NCBI RefSeq assembly: GCF_000003195.3
Contig: NC_012871.2
Location: forward strand, 47,687,110-47,751,109
DNA length: 64,000 bases
Direction: 5' to 3'
From: Sorghum bicolor
Lineage: Eukaryota; Streptophyta; Magnoliopsida; Poales; Poaceae
Positions 1 through 10,646 of the stretch are shown one piece after another. A program made the position numbers and the translations under genes. Numbering within the stretch: the stretch's first letter is position 1; every line of letters begins with the position of its first letter. The notes beneath the pieces are model-generated. The model did not search any database. It had not been told where the DNA came from and worked only from the letters and a program-made list of their open reading frames with translations.

Positions 1-407
1 ACATATATAAACCTGTAAACAGTAAACAAATACACTAGAGATTTACAAAAACCAATTGTTTCAACAACATTCAATGGGTTATAGGTGTATTAATGAAACG
101 GTTTGACATGAAGCAGAAATGAGTGACAACTCTGTTCCGTTGCACTTCTTTGTTCTGTAACTTAGACAATCACCATTTTGTGACATCCTATGTGCCAATT
201 ATCTATGATCCCATGCAACCCGAGTTCTGTTGACAACTTGTCATTCAGCTAAGTAGAATTGTTATTCGATCACCATCATATGGACAACAAAGGTTTCCAA
301 ACATTACATATGTTCAAATTGCCAGGCTTATATTTGCCTTCATTTGTCATTTTTCATGTCATGTTGCAACCACTCTTGCCTGTATTCATAGACAGAAGAA
401 ATGCACA
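1..407. other. 3' flank of the SIL1-like gene, nothing recognised
   Basis: AT-rich sequence downstream (in gene orientation) of the stop codon at 408-410. It should hold the 3' UTR and polyadenylation region of the minus-strand gene. I see no ORF or repeat that I can name here. Confidence 0.5.
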
Positions 408-1472
408 TTAAACAACAGAATTTGCTACTCCAGCATCATTGAAGGTATGAACCAATACCTGATCGATTTTCTGTTGGAAGACGATGTGGACTTCTCTCCG
501 GAGAATTTCAACTTCTAGAGCATACTCTCTTTGTTCCTCATGAGATGTCAACTCATCCAATTGCAACCTCAGTGTATTCAGGGAATCATTCAGGCCTGAA
601 AACTTCTGAAGATCTGTAGCATCAGCTGACGTAAGCTGCAGCAGACTCCTAACAGCTAATAAAGACTGCATGTATCATGACCAAAACAAGTTTGATCAGG
701 AAGACTAGCATTTCATACCTCATGGCAAAAATAAGAAAATAGTATTCACTTAGATGGTATTTTGGAGTGTACCTTCTCCTGGAGATCAAGATCAGGCACT
801 GATGATATCATCTCAACTACTGATTTTATGAAAAAGTGGTTGCTTAAGGATGGAGCTTGTGACTTCCCTGTATTTAGCTGAAAGTCAGCTATATATGCCA
901 GTAAAGACACAACCTTTTTCTGAAGCCGAACATTAGTTCTAGTGGTTGACAGTACATGCTGCAAACAAACAATGCATTGGTACACTTCAACCTCACTTTT
1001 GCCTAGATGTTCAATACATAATTTCCTTTTTCTACCTGCAACATTGCATAGCCATTTTCTGAAAGGAACAGCTCCTGACCATGTCCATTGTCCCTAATCA
1101 AAGAGGATACAGCATAAAGTGCCTTTGCAGCTTCTGGTGCAGAACTGGAATAGCCCATCTTCACTAATCCTTGCAAAGCTCCATAACCAAGGATCTATCC
1201 AAGTACAAAGAGTTGTATAAATACTGATAACCCATAGAATGATGCATTGAAAGAATGGAGCACAGTTTCTTGTGTAAGCAGTAAGGATAGAAGCAAAAGA
1301 CAGAGGAATCACCATAGAAAATAGACCTGTTAAGCTAGTAGTACCTGGTTTTGAACAAGAACATTGTTCTGACTGGCTTTGCCTAGGACCCATGCTGAGG
1401 TAGTTCTCATTCCTTCATCTGCATTGCTAAGTTCCTGAATCAACGGAAGAAGGCCTCCAAGTTTGTCAAGGT
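408..1472 (-). CDS. SIL1/Fes1-type Hsp70 nucleotide exchange factor, 3' exons only
   Basis: Proteins of this family are armadillo-repeat nucleotide exchange factors that make Hsp70 (cytosolic) or BiP (ER) release ADP. Four exons read on the minus strand with GT/AG borders: 1472-1345, 1194-1036, 958-773 and 665-408 (stop at 410-408). Phases agree: the first visible exon starts in phase 2, the others are whole codons. Diagnostic segments are LDKLGG, TTSAWVLGKASQNN, APEAAKALYAVSSLIR, RLQKKVVSLLAYIADFQLN and LDLQEK, typical of plant SIL1-like proteins. The N-terminal exons (signal peptide and the region before LDKLGG) are absent: upstream of 1472 only about 200 bp of intron-like sequence remains before a retrotransposon LTR. 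It is therefore either a truncated gene or one with a very large intron. The ER form (SIL1) is preferred over cytosolic Fes1 from overall resemblance, but the missing N-terminus would decide. Copies of the C-terminal exons look intact. Confidence 0.75.
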
Positions 1473-1668
1473 CTGAAAATAAATTGATAAAATCGTGTCA
1501 CAATAAGAATCTAGTATAGAAATGAACTGCTGATCTTTATGAAAGAGGGAATGGAGACTTGGAAACACAATTTTAACTTTCAGAACAAACAACTATGCAA
1601 CAGGTACATGGATCATCTAAATTTTAGCAAGCTAAACTTTAGTCACTTTATGGTATGTCTTCTAGCCT
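1473..1668. other. Remnant of a SIL1-like intron
   Basis: This stretch lies between the splice acceptor at 1474-1473 (minus strand, preceded by a pyrimidine-rich tract) and the retrotransposon LTR. It has no ORF. It is probably the 3' part of an intron whose upstream part was displaced or deleted by the retroelement block. Confidence 0.5.
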
Positions 1669-2053
1669 TGCTGCGTAGATTCTAGGGTGGGGAGTAGAGA
1701 GGATTGGAGCGAGAACGTTGGCGGCGGCTGGGAGCCGTCGTGTTCTGGAATTAGGGCACAGGAGAGGGACGCTGGGCGCCCAAGGGTGTCAAGGTGACAC
1801 AATCCCAGGCTGGTTCTTCTCATTAACGTAAAAGGACTTTTATAGTCCGGGTTACAGACTCCTGACTCAACACGGATAGAAACTCTTCTACAGATCCACC
1901 TAGTAGATCTTTTAACTAATAATAACTATCTTTCCTACTTAACCTCCTATGATAGCCATGCTGGCTGAAACAAGCCTGACGGCTGCCTAGTCCTTTCCTA
2001 AACCCAATCAGCCACCTGTGGGTTTCCTTTTGTAGACATTACCAACCATAACA
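1669..2053 (-). repeat. 3' LTR of a Reina-like chromovirus
   Basis: On the minus strand the LTR begins TGTTATGG at 2053, right after a purine-rich PPT (GGACGGGAGAGA, 2065-2054). I place its end near 1669, where the plus strand reads TGCTGCG. About 385 bp is a short LTR, as usual for the Reina clade. No 5' LTR survives, so the outer end is a judgement. The stop codon of pol lies about 45 bp inside this LTR. Confidence 0.6.
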
Positions 2054-5000
2054 TCTCTCCCGTCCTTCGGAAACAGCTCGTCCTCGAGCTGAAACTCAGG
2101 GTAAGCTGTGCGAAACTCTGGAACTGGCTCCCAAGTTGCATCGGAGGAGGGTAGGCCTTCCCACTGAACAAGAACCTGCCATACGCCCCTGTTGAGCCGA
2201 GAACGCAGCACCTTAGCTGGCTGTAGCAGCGGACGCCCGTGACGAAGAGGAGGCAGGACAGGATCCGCTGAAGGTGGTTCGCCCCGAAATGGCTTCAGGA
2301 CCCCTACGTGAAAGACATCATGTATCCGGGCACCCTCTGGAAGCTGCAAACGATAGGCCACCTCCCCTAGGCGCTCCAGAACTAGAAAGGGCCCAGCATA
2401 TTTAGGTCCCAGTTTGCCTTTGCTGCCTGGAACCAACGACTGATGGTGACGAAGTAGCCGGAGAAGTACCCAATCACCTACTGCAAATTCCAGGGGCCGA
2501 TGCTTGGCGTCATAGAAACGGCGTGCGTGCTCCTGAGCCTGCAAAAGGCGATCACGCACCTCGGAGAGAAATTCATCCCGGCTGGACAGCAGGGAGTCCA
2601 CCACATCAGTCTGTGCACTCCCTGAAGCATAAGGCAGCAGCTCTGGAGGAGGCCGACCATAGACCACCGTGAACGGGGAGGTGCGCAACGCTGAATGATA
2701 GGCTGTGTTATAGCAGTACTCAGCCCAAGGCACCCAATCAAGCCAATCTCGTGGACGATCTCCAGTTAGGCAATGGAGGTACATGCCGATGGTCTTGTTT
2801 ACTGCCTCCGATTGACCATCAGTTTGAGGGTGGAAAGCTGTGCTCATGCGAAGTTGGACACCCGCCTGACGAAAGAGATCCCGCCACACATGACCGGTGA
2901 ACACCGGATCTCGATCACTGACTATGGAATCGGGAAACCCATGGAGACGAATGATGTCCTGGAAGAAAGCACGAGCGACGGAAGACGCCGTATACGGGTG
3001 ATCCAGAGGAATGAAATGAGCATACTTGGAGAATCGGTCGACCATAGTAAGGATGACGCTCTTTCCATGAACTTTGGGAAGCGCCTCGATGAAATCCATG
3101 GAAATATCAGCCCAAACGCGAGATGGCACCGGCAGTGGTTGTAGCAGGCCGGCTGGATGCAAGGCCTCTATCTTGTTGCGCTGACAAGTTGCGCAGGCGC
3201 GAACGTAGTCGTGGACGACGCGGCGATCATGGTCGATGGCGAACTCAGTCCGAAGGCGCTGCAGCGTCTTCTGGATACCTTCATGTGCCCCTGTATGGGC
3301 TAGCTGCAGCACAGCATCGAGCACTGTGGACACCGCAGGGACATAGACACGCCCTTTGCAGAGAATGAGGCCATCTTGCACAGTCCAATCAGCGCCGCGG
3401 TCGCCTGCAGCGATGGCGTCACGCAGCACGCGCAACTCCTCTGTGTCCTGCAACTCGCGCCGCAGCTCCTCGAAGAGGTGGAACATGGGAGCAGAGATGA
3501 CGGCCAAGACCTGCTCCGGGGGCTGCAGCCCGACCAGCAGCGGTGCATCACCATCACGCCTAGAGAGAGCATCGGCCACCACATTGAAGCGCCCTGGTCT
3601 GAATTCCACCCTGAAATCATAGCCCATTAACTTACTGATCCAGTGATGCTGGGGTATCGTAGACAGGCGTTGATCGAGCAGGAACTTCAAGGCGTAGTGG
3701 TCGGTGCGGACGACGAAGGAGCGGCCCCAAAGGTAGGGTCGCCAATGGCGAACGGCCTGTACCAGACCAATGAGTTCCCGTTCATAAGCGGCGACTTTGA
3801 GGTGACGCGCTGCGAACGGCCGGCTGAAGAACGCGATCGGGCCGTCACCTTGATGTAGTACAGCCCCGAAACCAGACCCCGAGGCGTCGCAGTCAACGAA
3901 GAAGTCACGGTCGAAGTCGGGGAGGTGGAGAACGGGTGCTGCTGACAGTGCTGTCTTCAGAGCAGCAAACGCAGCGTCCGCGGCAGCCGACCATTGGAAC
4001 GAGTCCTTCCGAAGCAGGCTGGTCAAGGGCGCGGCGATGGTGCCGTAGTCCTTGATGAAGCGCCGATAGTAGCCGGCAAGGCCGAGGAAACCGCGAAGGC
4101 CGCGCGCAGAACGCGGCTGCGGCCATGATTGGACCGCTGCCACCTTGGAGTCGTCCATGGCCACACCTGCGTGTGAGATGATGTGGCCGAGGTACTGTAC
4201 GGAAGCCGTTGCGAAGGAGCACTTGGACTGCTTCAGGTGTAGATGGTGGCCCCGCAGTACGTCGAGGACAGCGCGAAGATGTATCAAGTACGCTGTCCAG
4301 GACGAACTGTAGACTAGGATGTCGTCGAAGAACACCAAAACACAACGGCGGAGGAACGGCTTGAGCACCAAATTCATAAGAGCCTGAAATGTCGAAGGTG
4401 CATTAGACAAACCAAAAGGCATCACCAAGAATTCGAAGTGACCCTGGTGAGTGCGAAACGCCGTCTTGGGAACGTCATCCGTGTGCACGCGAACTTGATG
4501 GTAACCCGAGCGCAGATCAAGCTTCGTGAAGAATTTAGCCCCATGGAGCTCATCCAGCAGCTCCTCGACGACGGGTATCGGGAACTTGTCCTTGACTATT
4601 GCTGCATTGAGAGCTCTATAATCGACACAAAAGCGCCATGAGTTATCAGCCTTCTTGACGAGTAAGACCGGTGCGGAGAAGGGCGATGTGCTGGCGCGGA
4701 TGGTGCCTTGGCGTAGCATCTCCTCGCATTGGCGCTCCAGCTCATCCTTCTGCAGCTGGGGATAACGGTAGGGTCGGACGGCGACGGGATCCGTGCCCAC
4801 CTTGAAGTGGATCCGATGATCACACCAGCGAGCTGGTGGCAGACCTATGGGCGGCGCGAAGACGTCGGCGTATGATGCCAGGAGGTGCTCCAGCAGGGCG
4901 GGCTCCGATCCCTTGGCAGTGGCCACGGCGCTGGCGTGCAGCCGACCATCCAGGGGCGGGGCTGGACATGACGCAGTGATGCCAGACCACCTCACCCGGC

Positions 5001-6660
5001 GGCTGTGACGGTGGAACTCCATGCTGCGGCCCTCAAAATCCCAGAGGATGGGGCCGAGAGTACGGAGCCAAGCGATGCCGAGCACCATGTCATATGCTTC
5101 CAGGGGGATAGAGTAGCAGTCGATGGCAAAGCGCTCCTCCCCAATGTCGAGAGAAACTGCGCGCGCGAGACCACGGCAAGCGACGCGATCTCCATTGGCG
5201 ACCACCACATGGGCACCGCCGCTGTCCAGAAACTGCAGGTTGGCGCGGGTGGCTGCTGATCCACTGATGAAATTGTGGGTTGAACCGGAGTCCAGCAGCG
5301 CTGTAAACTCGTGGCCGCCGCACCGGACGCGCAGCTGCATGGTTTCTTCAGCGCGTATCCCCGTGATCGCCGTTAACGAAATCATGGGCGTCTCTGGATC
5401 AAAGGGTGCTGGTTGTGCCCCTGCTGTTGGTTCGTCTGGGGCATCGTCCGGCTCTTCCACGATGTAGTCTTGCGCCTCCAAGTAGAAGAGTCGAGCACAC
5501 TTGTGCCCCCGGACATAGGGTTCATCACAGTTGTAAGAGAGCCCCATCTTGCGGCGTTCTGTCATCTCATCCGGTGAGAGATGCTTGAAGGGGCGTGCTG
5601 TGCCAGCAGTTGATGAAGTCTGCGCCCCCGCGCTGCTTGAGCCCGCTGGTGCAGGCAAGGCAGCCAGGACGCCAGCAGTTCGGCGCGTTGGCCGTGCGGG
5701 CGGCGCCGGCAGTGCAAGGAGTTGAGAGGCGTTGCGGCGCTCGTATGCCCGAGCCAGGCGCATGGCATGTTGCAGGTCTTGGGGTTCCAGGAGCTCCACG
5801 TCAATGCGGATGTGTTCCGGTAGCCCGCCGGTGAAGAGCCTGGCCTTCTGGAGTGTGGACAGATCACCGGCGTGTGCGGCCCGGGCCTGGAACGCCTCCA
5901 TATAGGCGTCGACGGAGCCGCCAAACGGGAGACGGGCCAAATCCGCGAGATGATTGGTGCTGATGGCCGGTCCGAAGCGTTGCTGAGTGTAGCAGCGGAA
6001 GTCCGACCAAGACGGTCGGCCGGTGTCTGTCTCCAGCACGAGGTACCACTGTTGTGCGACACCGGTGAGATGGTAGGAGGCCAGCCACACTTTGTCCTCC
6101 TCGCGAGTCATCTGTCCGCGGAAGAATTGCTCACACTTGTTGAGCCATCCTAAGGGGTCGTCTTTGCCGTCATAGGATGCGAACGTCAGCTTGTGGTATT
6201 TGGGCACGAAGTTCCTGTCCAGCTCCGGCGGTGTAAACGGCAGCGGCATGGTCATGTGGGCTGTAGCCGGCTGTGGCAACCGCTGCTGCTCCTGACCGAA
6301 CGTTGGCAATGGCGACGGAGAGTGCGGAAACTGGATTTGTGTGATCGGCACCCCCATGGACGACGTTGGGGCTGAACTTTGGCCTGGCAGAACTCCCCAG
6401 AATTGTGCGTCATATGGTTTTAGTTGCGCCGGGGTTATCTTGAGAGCGGGCAAGCTGTTGCGAAAGAGGATGTCGATGGAACTTCCCCCGTCAACAAGCA
6501 CGCGCTCGAACCTGATGTTGTTGATGCAAGGATCCAGGATAAGAGGGAAACGTCCTGGCTCCGGGATGGCGGCCCATTGGTCCTTCCTGCTGAAGGAGAT
6601 CTCCCTGTGCGACCAGGGAGGGAATTTCGGATCGATGATAAGACCGTCGGTGCTGTCCAC
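2008..6660 (-). CDS. Chimeric Gypsy polyprotein: Tat-type protease start fused to Reina-type gag-pol-chromodomain
   Basis: One open frame of 1550 codons. Residues 1 to about 98 are the end of a Tat-type gag-protease: VLVDGGSSIDILF is its aspartic protease motif and PGQSSAP ends it. From about residue 99 the frame passes into a chromovirus: gag (KLTFASYDGKDDPLGWLNKC near 158-175), a degenerate zinc knuckle (NCDEPYVRGHKC near 377-387), a second aspartic protease (LLDSGSTHNF near 455-464), reverse transcriptase (FFDDILVYS near 777-785), RNase H (DCDASGSGFGAVL), integrase zinc motif (CATCQ) and core (DISMDF, SDRDPVF, E of the D,D-35-E set), then a C-terminal chromodomain (VLVQWEGLPSSDATWEP). The chromodomain and short LTR fit Reina. 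The pol part is free of stops, unusual among the decayed neighbours, so this insertion is comparatively young. The first ATG is not a natural start: the upstream frame is the Tat gag. It has two proteases and no 5' LTR, so autonomous transposition is not expected. Confidence 0.85.
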   Translation of the reverse strand: MDSTDGLIIDPKFPPWSHREISFSRKDQWAAIPEPGRFPLILDPCINNIRFERVLVDGGSSIDILFRNSLPALKITPAQLKPYDAQFWGVLPGQSSAPTSSMGVPITQIQFPHSPSPLPTFGQEQQRLPQPATAHMTMPLPFTPPELDRNFVPKYHKLTFASYDGKDDPLGWLNKCEQFFRGQMTREEDKVWLASYHLTGVAQQWYLVLETDTGRPSWSDFRCYTQQRFGPAISTNHLADLARLPFGGSVDAYMEAFQARAAHAGDLSTLQKARLFTGGLPEHIRIDVELLEPQDLQHAMRLARAYERRNASQLLALPAPPARPTRRTAGVLAALPAPAGSSSAGAQTSSTAGTARPFKHLSPDEMTERRKMGLSYNCDEPYVRGHKCARLFYLEAQDYIVEEPDDAPDEPTAGAQPAPFDPETPMISLTAITGIRAEETMQLRVRCGGHEFTALLDSGSTHNFISGSAATRANLQFLDSGGAHVVVANGDRVACRGLARAVSLDIGEERFAIDCYSIPLEAYDMVLGIAWLRTLGPILWDFEGRSMEFHRHSRRVRWSGITASCPAPPLDGRLHASAVATAKGSEPALLEHLLASYADVFAPPIGLPPARWCDHRIHFKVGTDPVAVRPYRYPQLQKDELERQCEEMLRQGTIRASTSPFSAPVLLVKKADNSWRFCVDYRALNAAIVKDKFPIPVVEELLDELHGAKFFTKLDLRSGYHQVRVHTDDVPKTAFRTHQGHFEFLVMPFGLSNAPSTFQALMNLVLKPFLRRCVLVFFDDILVYSSSWTAYLIHLRAVLDVLRGHHLHLKQSKCSFATASVQYLGHIISHAGVAMDDSKVAAVQSWPQPRSARGLRGFLGLAGYYRRFIKDYGTIAAPLTSLLRKDSFQWSAAADAAFAALKTALSAAPVLHLPDFDRDFFVDCDASGSGFGAVLHQGDGPIAFFSRPFAARHLKVAAYERELIGLVQAVRHWRPYLWGRSFVVRTDHYALKFLLDQRLSTIPQHHWISKLMGYDFRVEFRPGRFNVVADALSRRDGDAPLLVGLQPPEQVLAVISAPMFHLFEELRRELQDTEELRVLRDAIAAGDRGADWTVQDGLILCKGRVYVPAVSTVLDAVLQLAHTGAHEGIQKTLQRLRTEFAIDHDRRVVHDYVRACATCQRNKIEALHPAGLLQPLPVPSRVWADISMDFIEALPKVHGKSVILTMVDRFSKYAHFIPLDHPYTASSVARAFFQDIIRLHGFPDSIVSDRDPVFTGHVWRDLFRQAGVQLRMSTAFHPQTDGQSEAVNKTIGMYLHCLTGDRPRDWLDWVPWAEYCYNTAYHSALRTSPFTVVYGRPPPELLPYASGSAQTDVVDSLLSSRDEFLSEVRDRLLQAQEHARRFYDAKHRPLEFAVGDWVLLRLLRHHQSLVPGSKGKLGPKYAGPFLVLERLGEVAYRLQLPEGARIHDVFHVGVLKPFRGEPPSADPVLPPLRHGRPLLQPAKVLRSRLNRGVWQVLVQWEGLPSSDATWEPVPEFRTAYPEFQLEDELFPKDGRDVMVGNVYKRKPTGG

Positions 6661-9600
6661 GTTGAGGCAGGCTCTCTTCAGGAGCTTTCTTTCTCACTTA
6701 GACTCAATGGAAACTTTGCCTCTGAAGATGGAGTGGACCACGTCAGTAGGATTGACATACTGGTGTCGTGGGTCCCTATCCTGGTCGTCGTCTTCGTCTT
6801 CGTGACCACGCCCGTCCTGCTTCCCGTTGTTCTTCGTAGAATCGTCTTGGGCAGCCCGCCGCATGTAGATGTTTTTAAGGACACGGCATTCTTCCATCGT
6901 GTGATTGGACTTGGGGTGGAGTTGGCACGGTCCCTTCAACGTTTTGTTGTAATCTTCCTGGTAGTCCCGCCGCCCATTGGGACGCTTGATTGTATTCACC
7001 TCGTGGTCGTGGTCGCGAGGGCACTTGCCCCTGAAGTCATCACGATTGTCACGCCACCTATCCCAACCTTCTCTATGGTCACGGTTGTCAGGGCGATGAT
7101 GGTTCTTGTTGTCGAACGACCACGACTATCGTCCCGTCGAGGAGGCTGGTCGGGACCTCTCGCATCCTCTCGGATGAGCTTTTCTGCGTCATCGGCGTCG
7201 GCGTAGTTTTTTGCCGTGGCAAGGAGATCGGCCATCGTGGACGGCCTTTTGCACAATAGCTTGTTCCTCAGTGCTTCGTGGAAGCGTAGCCCTTTGATGA
7301 AAGCAGATATGGCCTCGTCGTGAGAAATTTTCGAGATTTTAAGGCGCATGTCCGAGAATCATCGGATGTAATCGTGCACAGGCTCGTTTTTCCTATCCCT
7401 TATTCTCTCGAGGTCGTACTTGTTCCCAGGCTACTCGCAGGTGGTGATGAAATTGTCGATAAACGCATGGCGAAGTTCTTCCCAGGAATCAAAAGAGTCC
7501 TCGGGTAGGCCAACGAGCCAATAATGACCAGCCTGGTTGAGGACAACTGGAAAGTAGTTAGCCATGATGTGCTCATCTCCTGCCGCTGAATGGACTGCAA
7601 TCTCGTAGAGAGTGATCCAGTTTTCTGGATTTTCCTTGCCGTCGTATTTTTTAAGCTTCTCGAGTTTAAAGTTACGGGGCCATACGACTTGGCGAAGGTG
7701 TGAGGAAAACTGTCTCAGGCCGGGGGGGCCGTGCGCGGCGTCGTACTCAATGCGCCGCAAGTTTTCGTGCACCGCTCTTTCCGTGGCGCGCCTGTTGATG
7801 CGGTCCTGGGCGTCCGTGGGAGGGATGTTGTATCGTAGATCCCTGTCCTGGTTTACTTCCTGACCACGCCCATGCTTCTGCTCGCGGTAGCCGCCGGCGC
7901 CTCGATCACGGTTGTCACGCCTCACATCCTTCCTGTGATTATTGGGGGAGCGGCTACGGTGGTGCTCACTGGGTTGTGGTGAAGTCCGGCAGTGATGAGT
8001 CTGGTCGGAAGAGACCTCTATGTAGGAGATAGCTTGGACCCTCTTGAGTAAGGTGGTTGTCTGTCCCATCGCGGCGATCAGGTGTGCGCGTACGCTGGAT
8101 CGGACACCCTGGCACTCAGGAGTATCAGGGAGTCGGTCCAAGTTTGCCATAGCCACAGCCACGTTAGCACTTGGCGTTTTGTAGACTTGCTGATCTCCAA
8201 CCATGTCGAAAGCATCCCTGAGGCTGTGCGGCGCAAACTGTCGTTCCTCATCCGCGCGTCGTCGAGCACGATCGGCATTGCGCTGTTCGTGGAGCTGCTT
8301 CTGCTCGTCTGTTTCTCCTTCGACGACGGGTTCGTCGTTGCTAACATTGAAGACAAGATCTCCCCGCCAGGGTGGAAAAACTGGGAAACTAGAAAACCCC
8401 GGGGGATACGGTGGTAGATCCAAGTCGTAATCTTCGTCCTCAGAGTTTATAACTGTTGACGGTCCTTAAGTACTAAAATTAATAATCAAATAAACATGAA
8501 AAAGGATCAATATGAAACAAACATCTAGAATTAGGGTTTTATCTGACAGAATTCCACGAGCTTTGGTGTTTATCTATTTCTGCAGGGGGTTATCAGAGAA
8601 TATGGAGAGAAGGCCCACATGTCATGTTTACAACGAGATAATTACGTGCCGCGCAATTTTCCTCAATCTAGAAGAGTCCAGAAGCCACGGGAACGAACGA
8701 GAGCACGATCGGGCTCGGGGGCAGGGTGGCCGCCCACCACCCTTGGGCGCCCGCCCAGGGTTGGAACCCAATCGGGACTCTGCTTCGGGACTACGCTCCA
8801 CCGACCTAAAGGATCAATCTAAACCATACAATCTATGTCGGTTTGATCCAATGGCTCACGTTCACTTGAGGGGACTATAAAACCAAGGCCAAACCCCCCT
8901 GGAAGAGAGGAGAAGAGAAGAAATCATTATTCAGAGGTAGCCATCGAAGTTAGGGTTTAGAGCTTCTCTCCCACAGAGAATTAGAATTAGCTACTCCCTA
9001 ATCCTTCAAGTTTAGAGGTTTGATTAGATAGCAATTAGAGAAGTAGAGCACTACGCTCTGGATTCGGATCTTCGGTAATAAAGATTGGTATTATTCATAT
9101 CTTTCTCTAATTTTTTGTTCTAATTGCATTATGTCTCTAATTATTATGTTCTTAGTTTGTTCTAGTTCTATATTTGATATAGTTCTAATTGATAATGAGT
9201 TTATATATAAGTTTGCAAAGCGCTTAGCTCTTGACGCGAGGGAGTTAGGTGATAGATCACATGTGAGCGAGGTGCTTAGATGTTATTTATATGCAAATGT
9301 ATCCTATTGGCCGGGTCGTGTGGTAGTTCGCGATAGTGACAGCTTCGTTGATTCTTATATAGTCCACCCTCCGTTGATAGGACAGGCAGAACCGGTATTG
9401 TGGAGTAAGTCATGCGATGCTCTGATTTACTTTAACAATGTTCCTTATACATGAATAAAGAGTCTTTTATGCTATATATGATCTTGTAGATAACTAGAGT
9501 AGATTATGACTTAGTAGTTAGTAGATAACTTAGAATCCATTCTCTAGCTAATCCGACATCACCTACATATATGAGGAGTAGTCTATTTTCTAATCGTTGT

Positions 9601-10604
9601 GTTCTTTATCCCATGAACTTATAATTCATTATCATTATCTTTATGGTTTACCCCCTGCTAAAGTAAGTGACTGTGTGACGAGTTTCTCATTAGTAATCAT
9701 GTTCTTGCAAGTTTATCTCTAGTCTATGCCTTGATAGATTTTGCCCCCTTATTTTAATTTCATCCCTTGAGCAAAATTATAAATAACGATACCTGGAATA
9801 CTTATCCTGGTGAAATGCTACAATGAGGTGTTTTATCTGTGCGCTTGCGGATAGAATAGATTATTTTCTAGAGAGCCTTTACATTTATAAATATCTTTGT
9901 ACACTCTGGCGCCATGCTAGGGATGACAACCTAGTATCTAAGTGGTGTTAGCTAGTGTCAACAATAACTTCGGTAGGGACGGATCCTGTGCTGGAGTTGG
10001 TGCTGGAAGCCTGGTCGTTCGGCAGTACATGGATCGACACCATGTTGACGTAATGGCGAGCTGGTCGACTGCTCTGTCTCGGCGACCACCCCGCCCTGTT
10101 GAAAAGGGATTGGATGTGCCGTGAGTAGTGAACGGCCGAATTGTTTAGTCCATAGGGAGGACTCTGGTCTGGGTCTGCCTTGAATTCGACGCACCACCCC
10201 GTGGGGGTGGAAGTTATTGTCAGAGACGTCTCCAGCCGTTCGTGTGTGACGACACGAGTTGGCCGGCAGGAGTCGGAAGAGTCCGTCGGCGCGACTTGAT
10301 CAGATTGGCGCGAGATCCCATCTATTAGTCGGGAAGCTTCAAAGAGCCTGAGATCGATGCGATCAAGGGCTCGAAAAAGATCCAAGTCGTCGATCTTCTT
10401 TCCCTTGTAACGAGGGAGCGGTGGTCGAGTGCTCGGTGTCAGCGTGATCGGAGTCGATGCCGCTGTCGTCCCAGATCAGATCTGGGTTTCTTCTGAAGTC
10501 GTGGTCGTGAGGCTGCCGCCATGAGTCGTCCACGTGATCTGGCCGACGGTGAACGTGAGGCCTTCAGGCACGGCCGCGGAAGCTGGAACGATGACCATCT
10601 TGTT
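6367..10604 (-). pseudogene. Tat-like Gypsy gag-protease, decayed and interrupted by a solo LTR
   Basis: Minus-strand pieces of one gag gene. From 10604 a short leader frame ends in a stop near 10485, then frame continues (10385-9964) up to the solo LTR at 9963-8454, and resumes in the same frame at 8448. The 8423-7431 part has the Retrotrans_gag region (KKYDGKENPENWITLYE; GHYWLVGLPEDSFDSWEELR). In-frame stops follow at about 7430 and 7365. A zinc knuckle of the form CQLHPKSNHTMEEC lies near 6920-6880, and the protease motif VLVDGGSSIDILF is shared with the chimeric ORF. The reverse transcriptase, integrase and 3' LTR of this element are gone; at about 6367 it joins a different element. Family resemblance to RIRE2/Retand-type Tat elements is from the protease and gag pattern; the clade call is an inference. 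Confidence 0.75.
8454..9963 (+). mobile_element. Solo LTR (Cinful/zeon-like Gypsy) inserted in Tat gag
   Basis: Begins TGTTGACGGTCC and ends GTGTCAACA, so the two ends form a 7-bp inverted repeat (TGTTGAC/GTCAACA). It is flanked by a 5-bp direct duplication ATAAC (8449-8453 and 9964-9968), which marks a real insertion. A TATA-like CTATAAAACC lies near 8875. No gag or pol is inside. The start TGTTGACGGTCC recalls Cinful/zeon LTRs of maize. A TGGCGCC motif near 9908, resembling a tRNA primer-binding site, lies before the end: either the LTR carries it, or a little internal sequence remains. Confidence 0.8.
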
Positions 10605-10625
10605 CGCTGAGAGAGCTGTACGCAC

Positions 10626-10645
10626 ACCCCCTACCTGGCGCACCA
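10626..10645 (-). other. Primer-binding site of the Tat-like element
   Basis: The minus strand reads TGGTGCGCCAGGTAGGGG immediately inside the LTR at 10647. It matches, with one change, the same site at 36781-36798 of the related element. Its position fixes the orientation: this is the 5' LTR side of a minus-strand element. Confidence 0.65.
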
Positions 10646-10646
10646 C

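Noticed and set aside
3123..3368. Plus-strand frames within 2773-6805, including one of 260 codons at 6424-7206
   Set aside because: They lie opposite the GC-rich minus-strand Gypsy gag-pol and show no domain; they are antisense shadows of its codon use.
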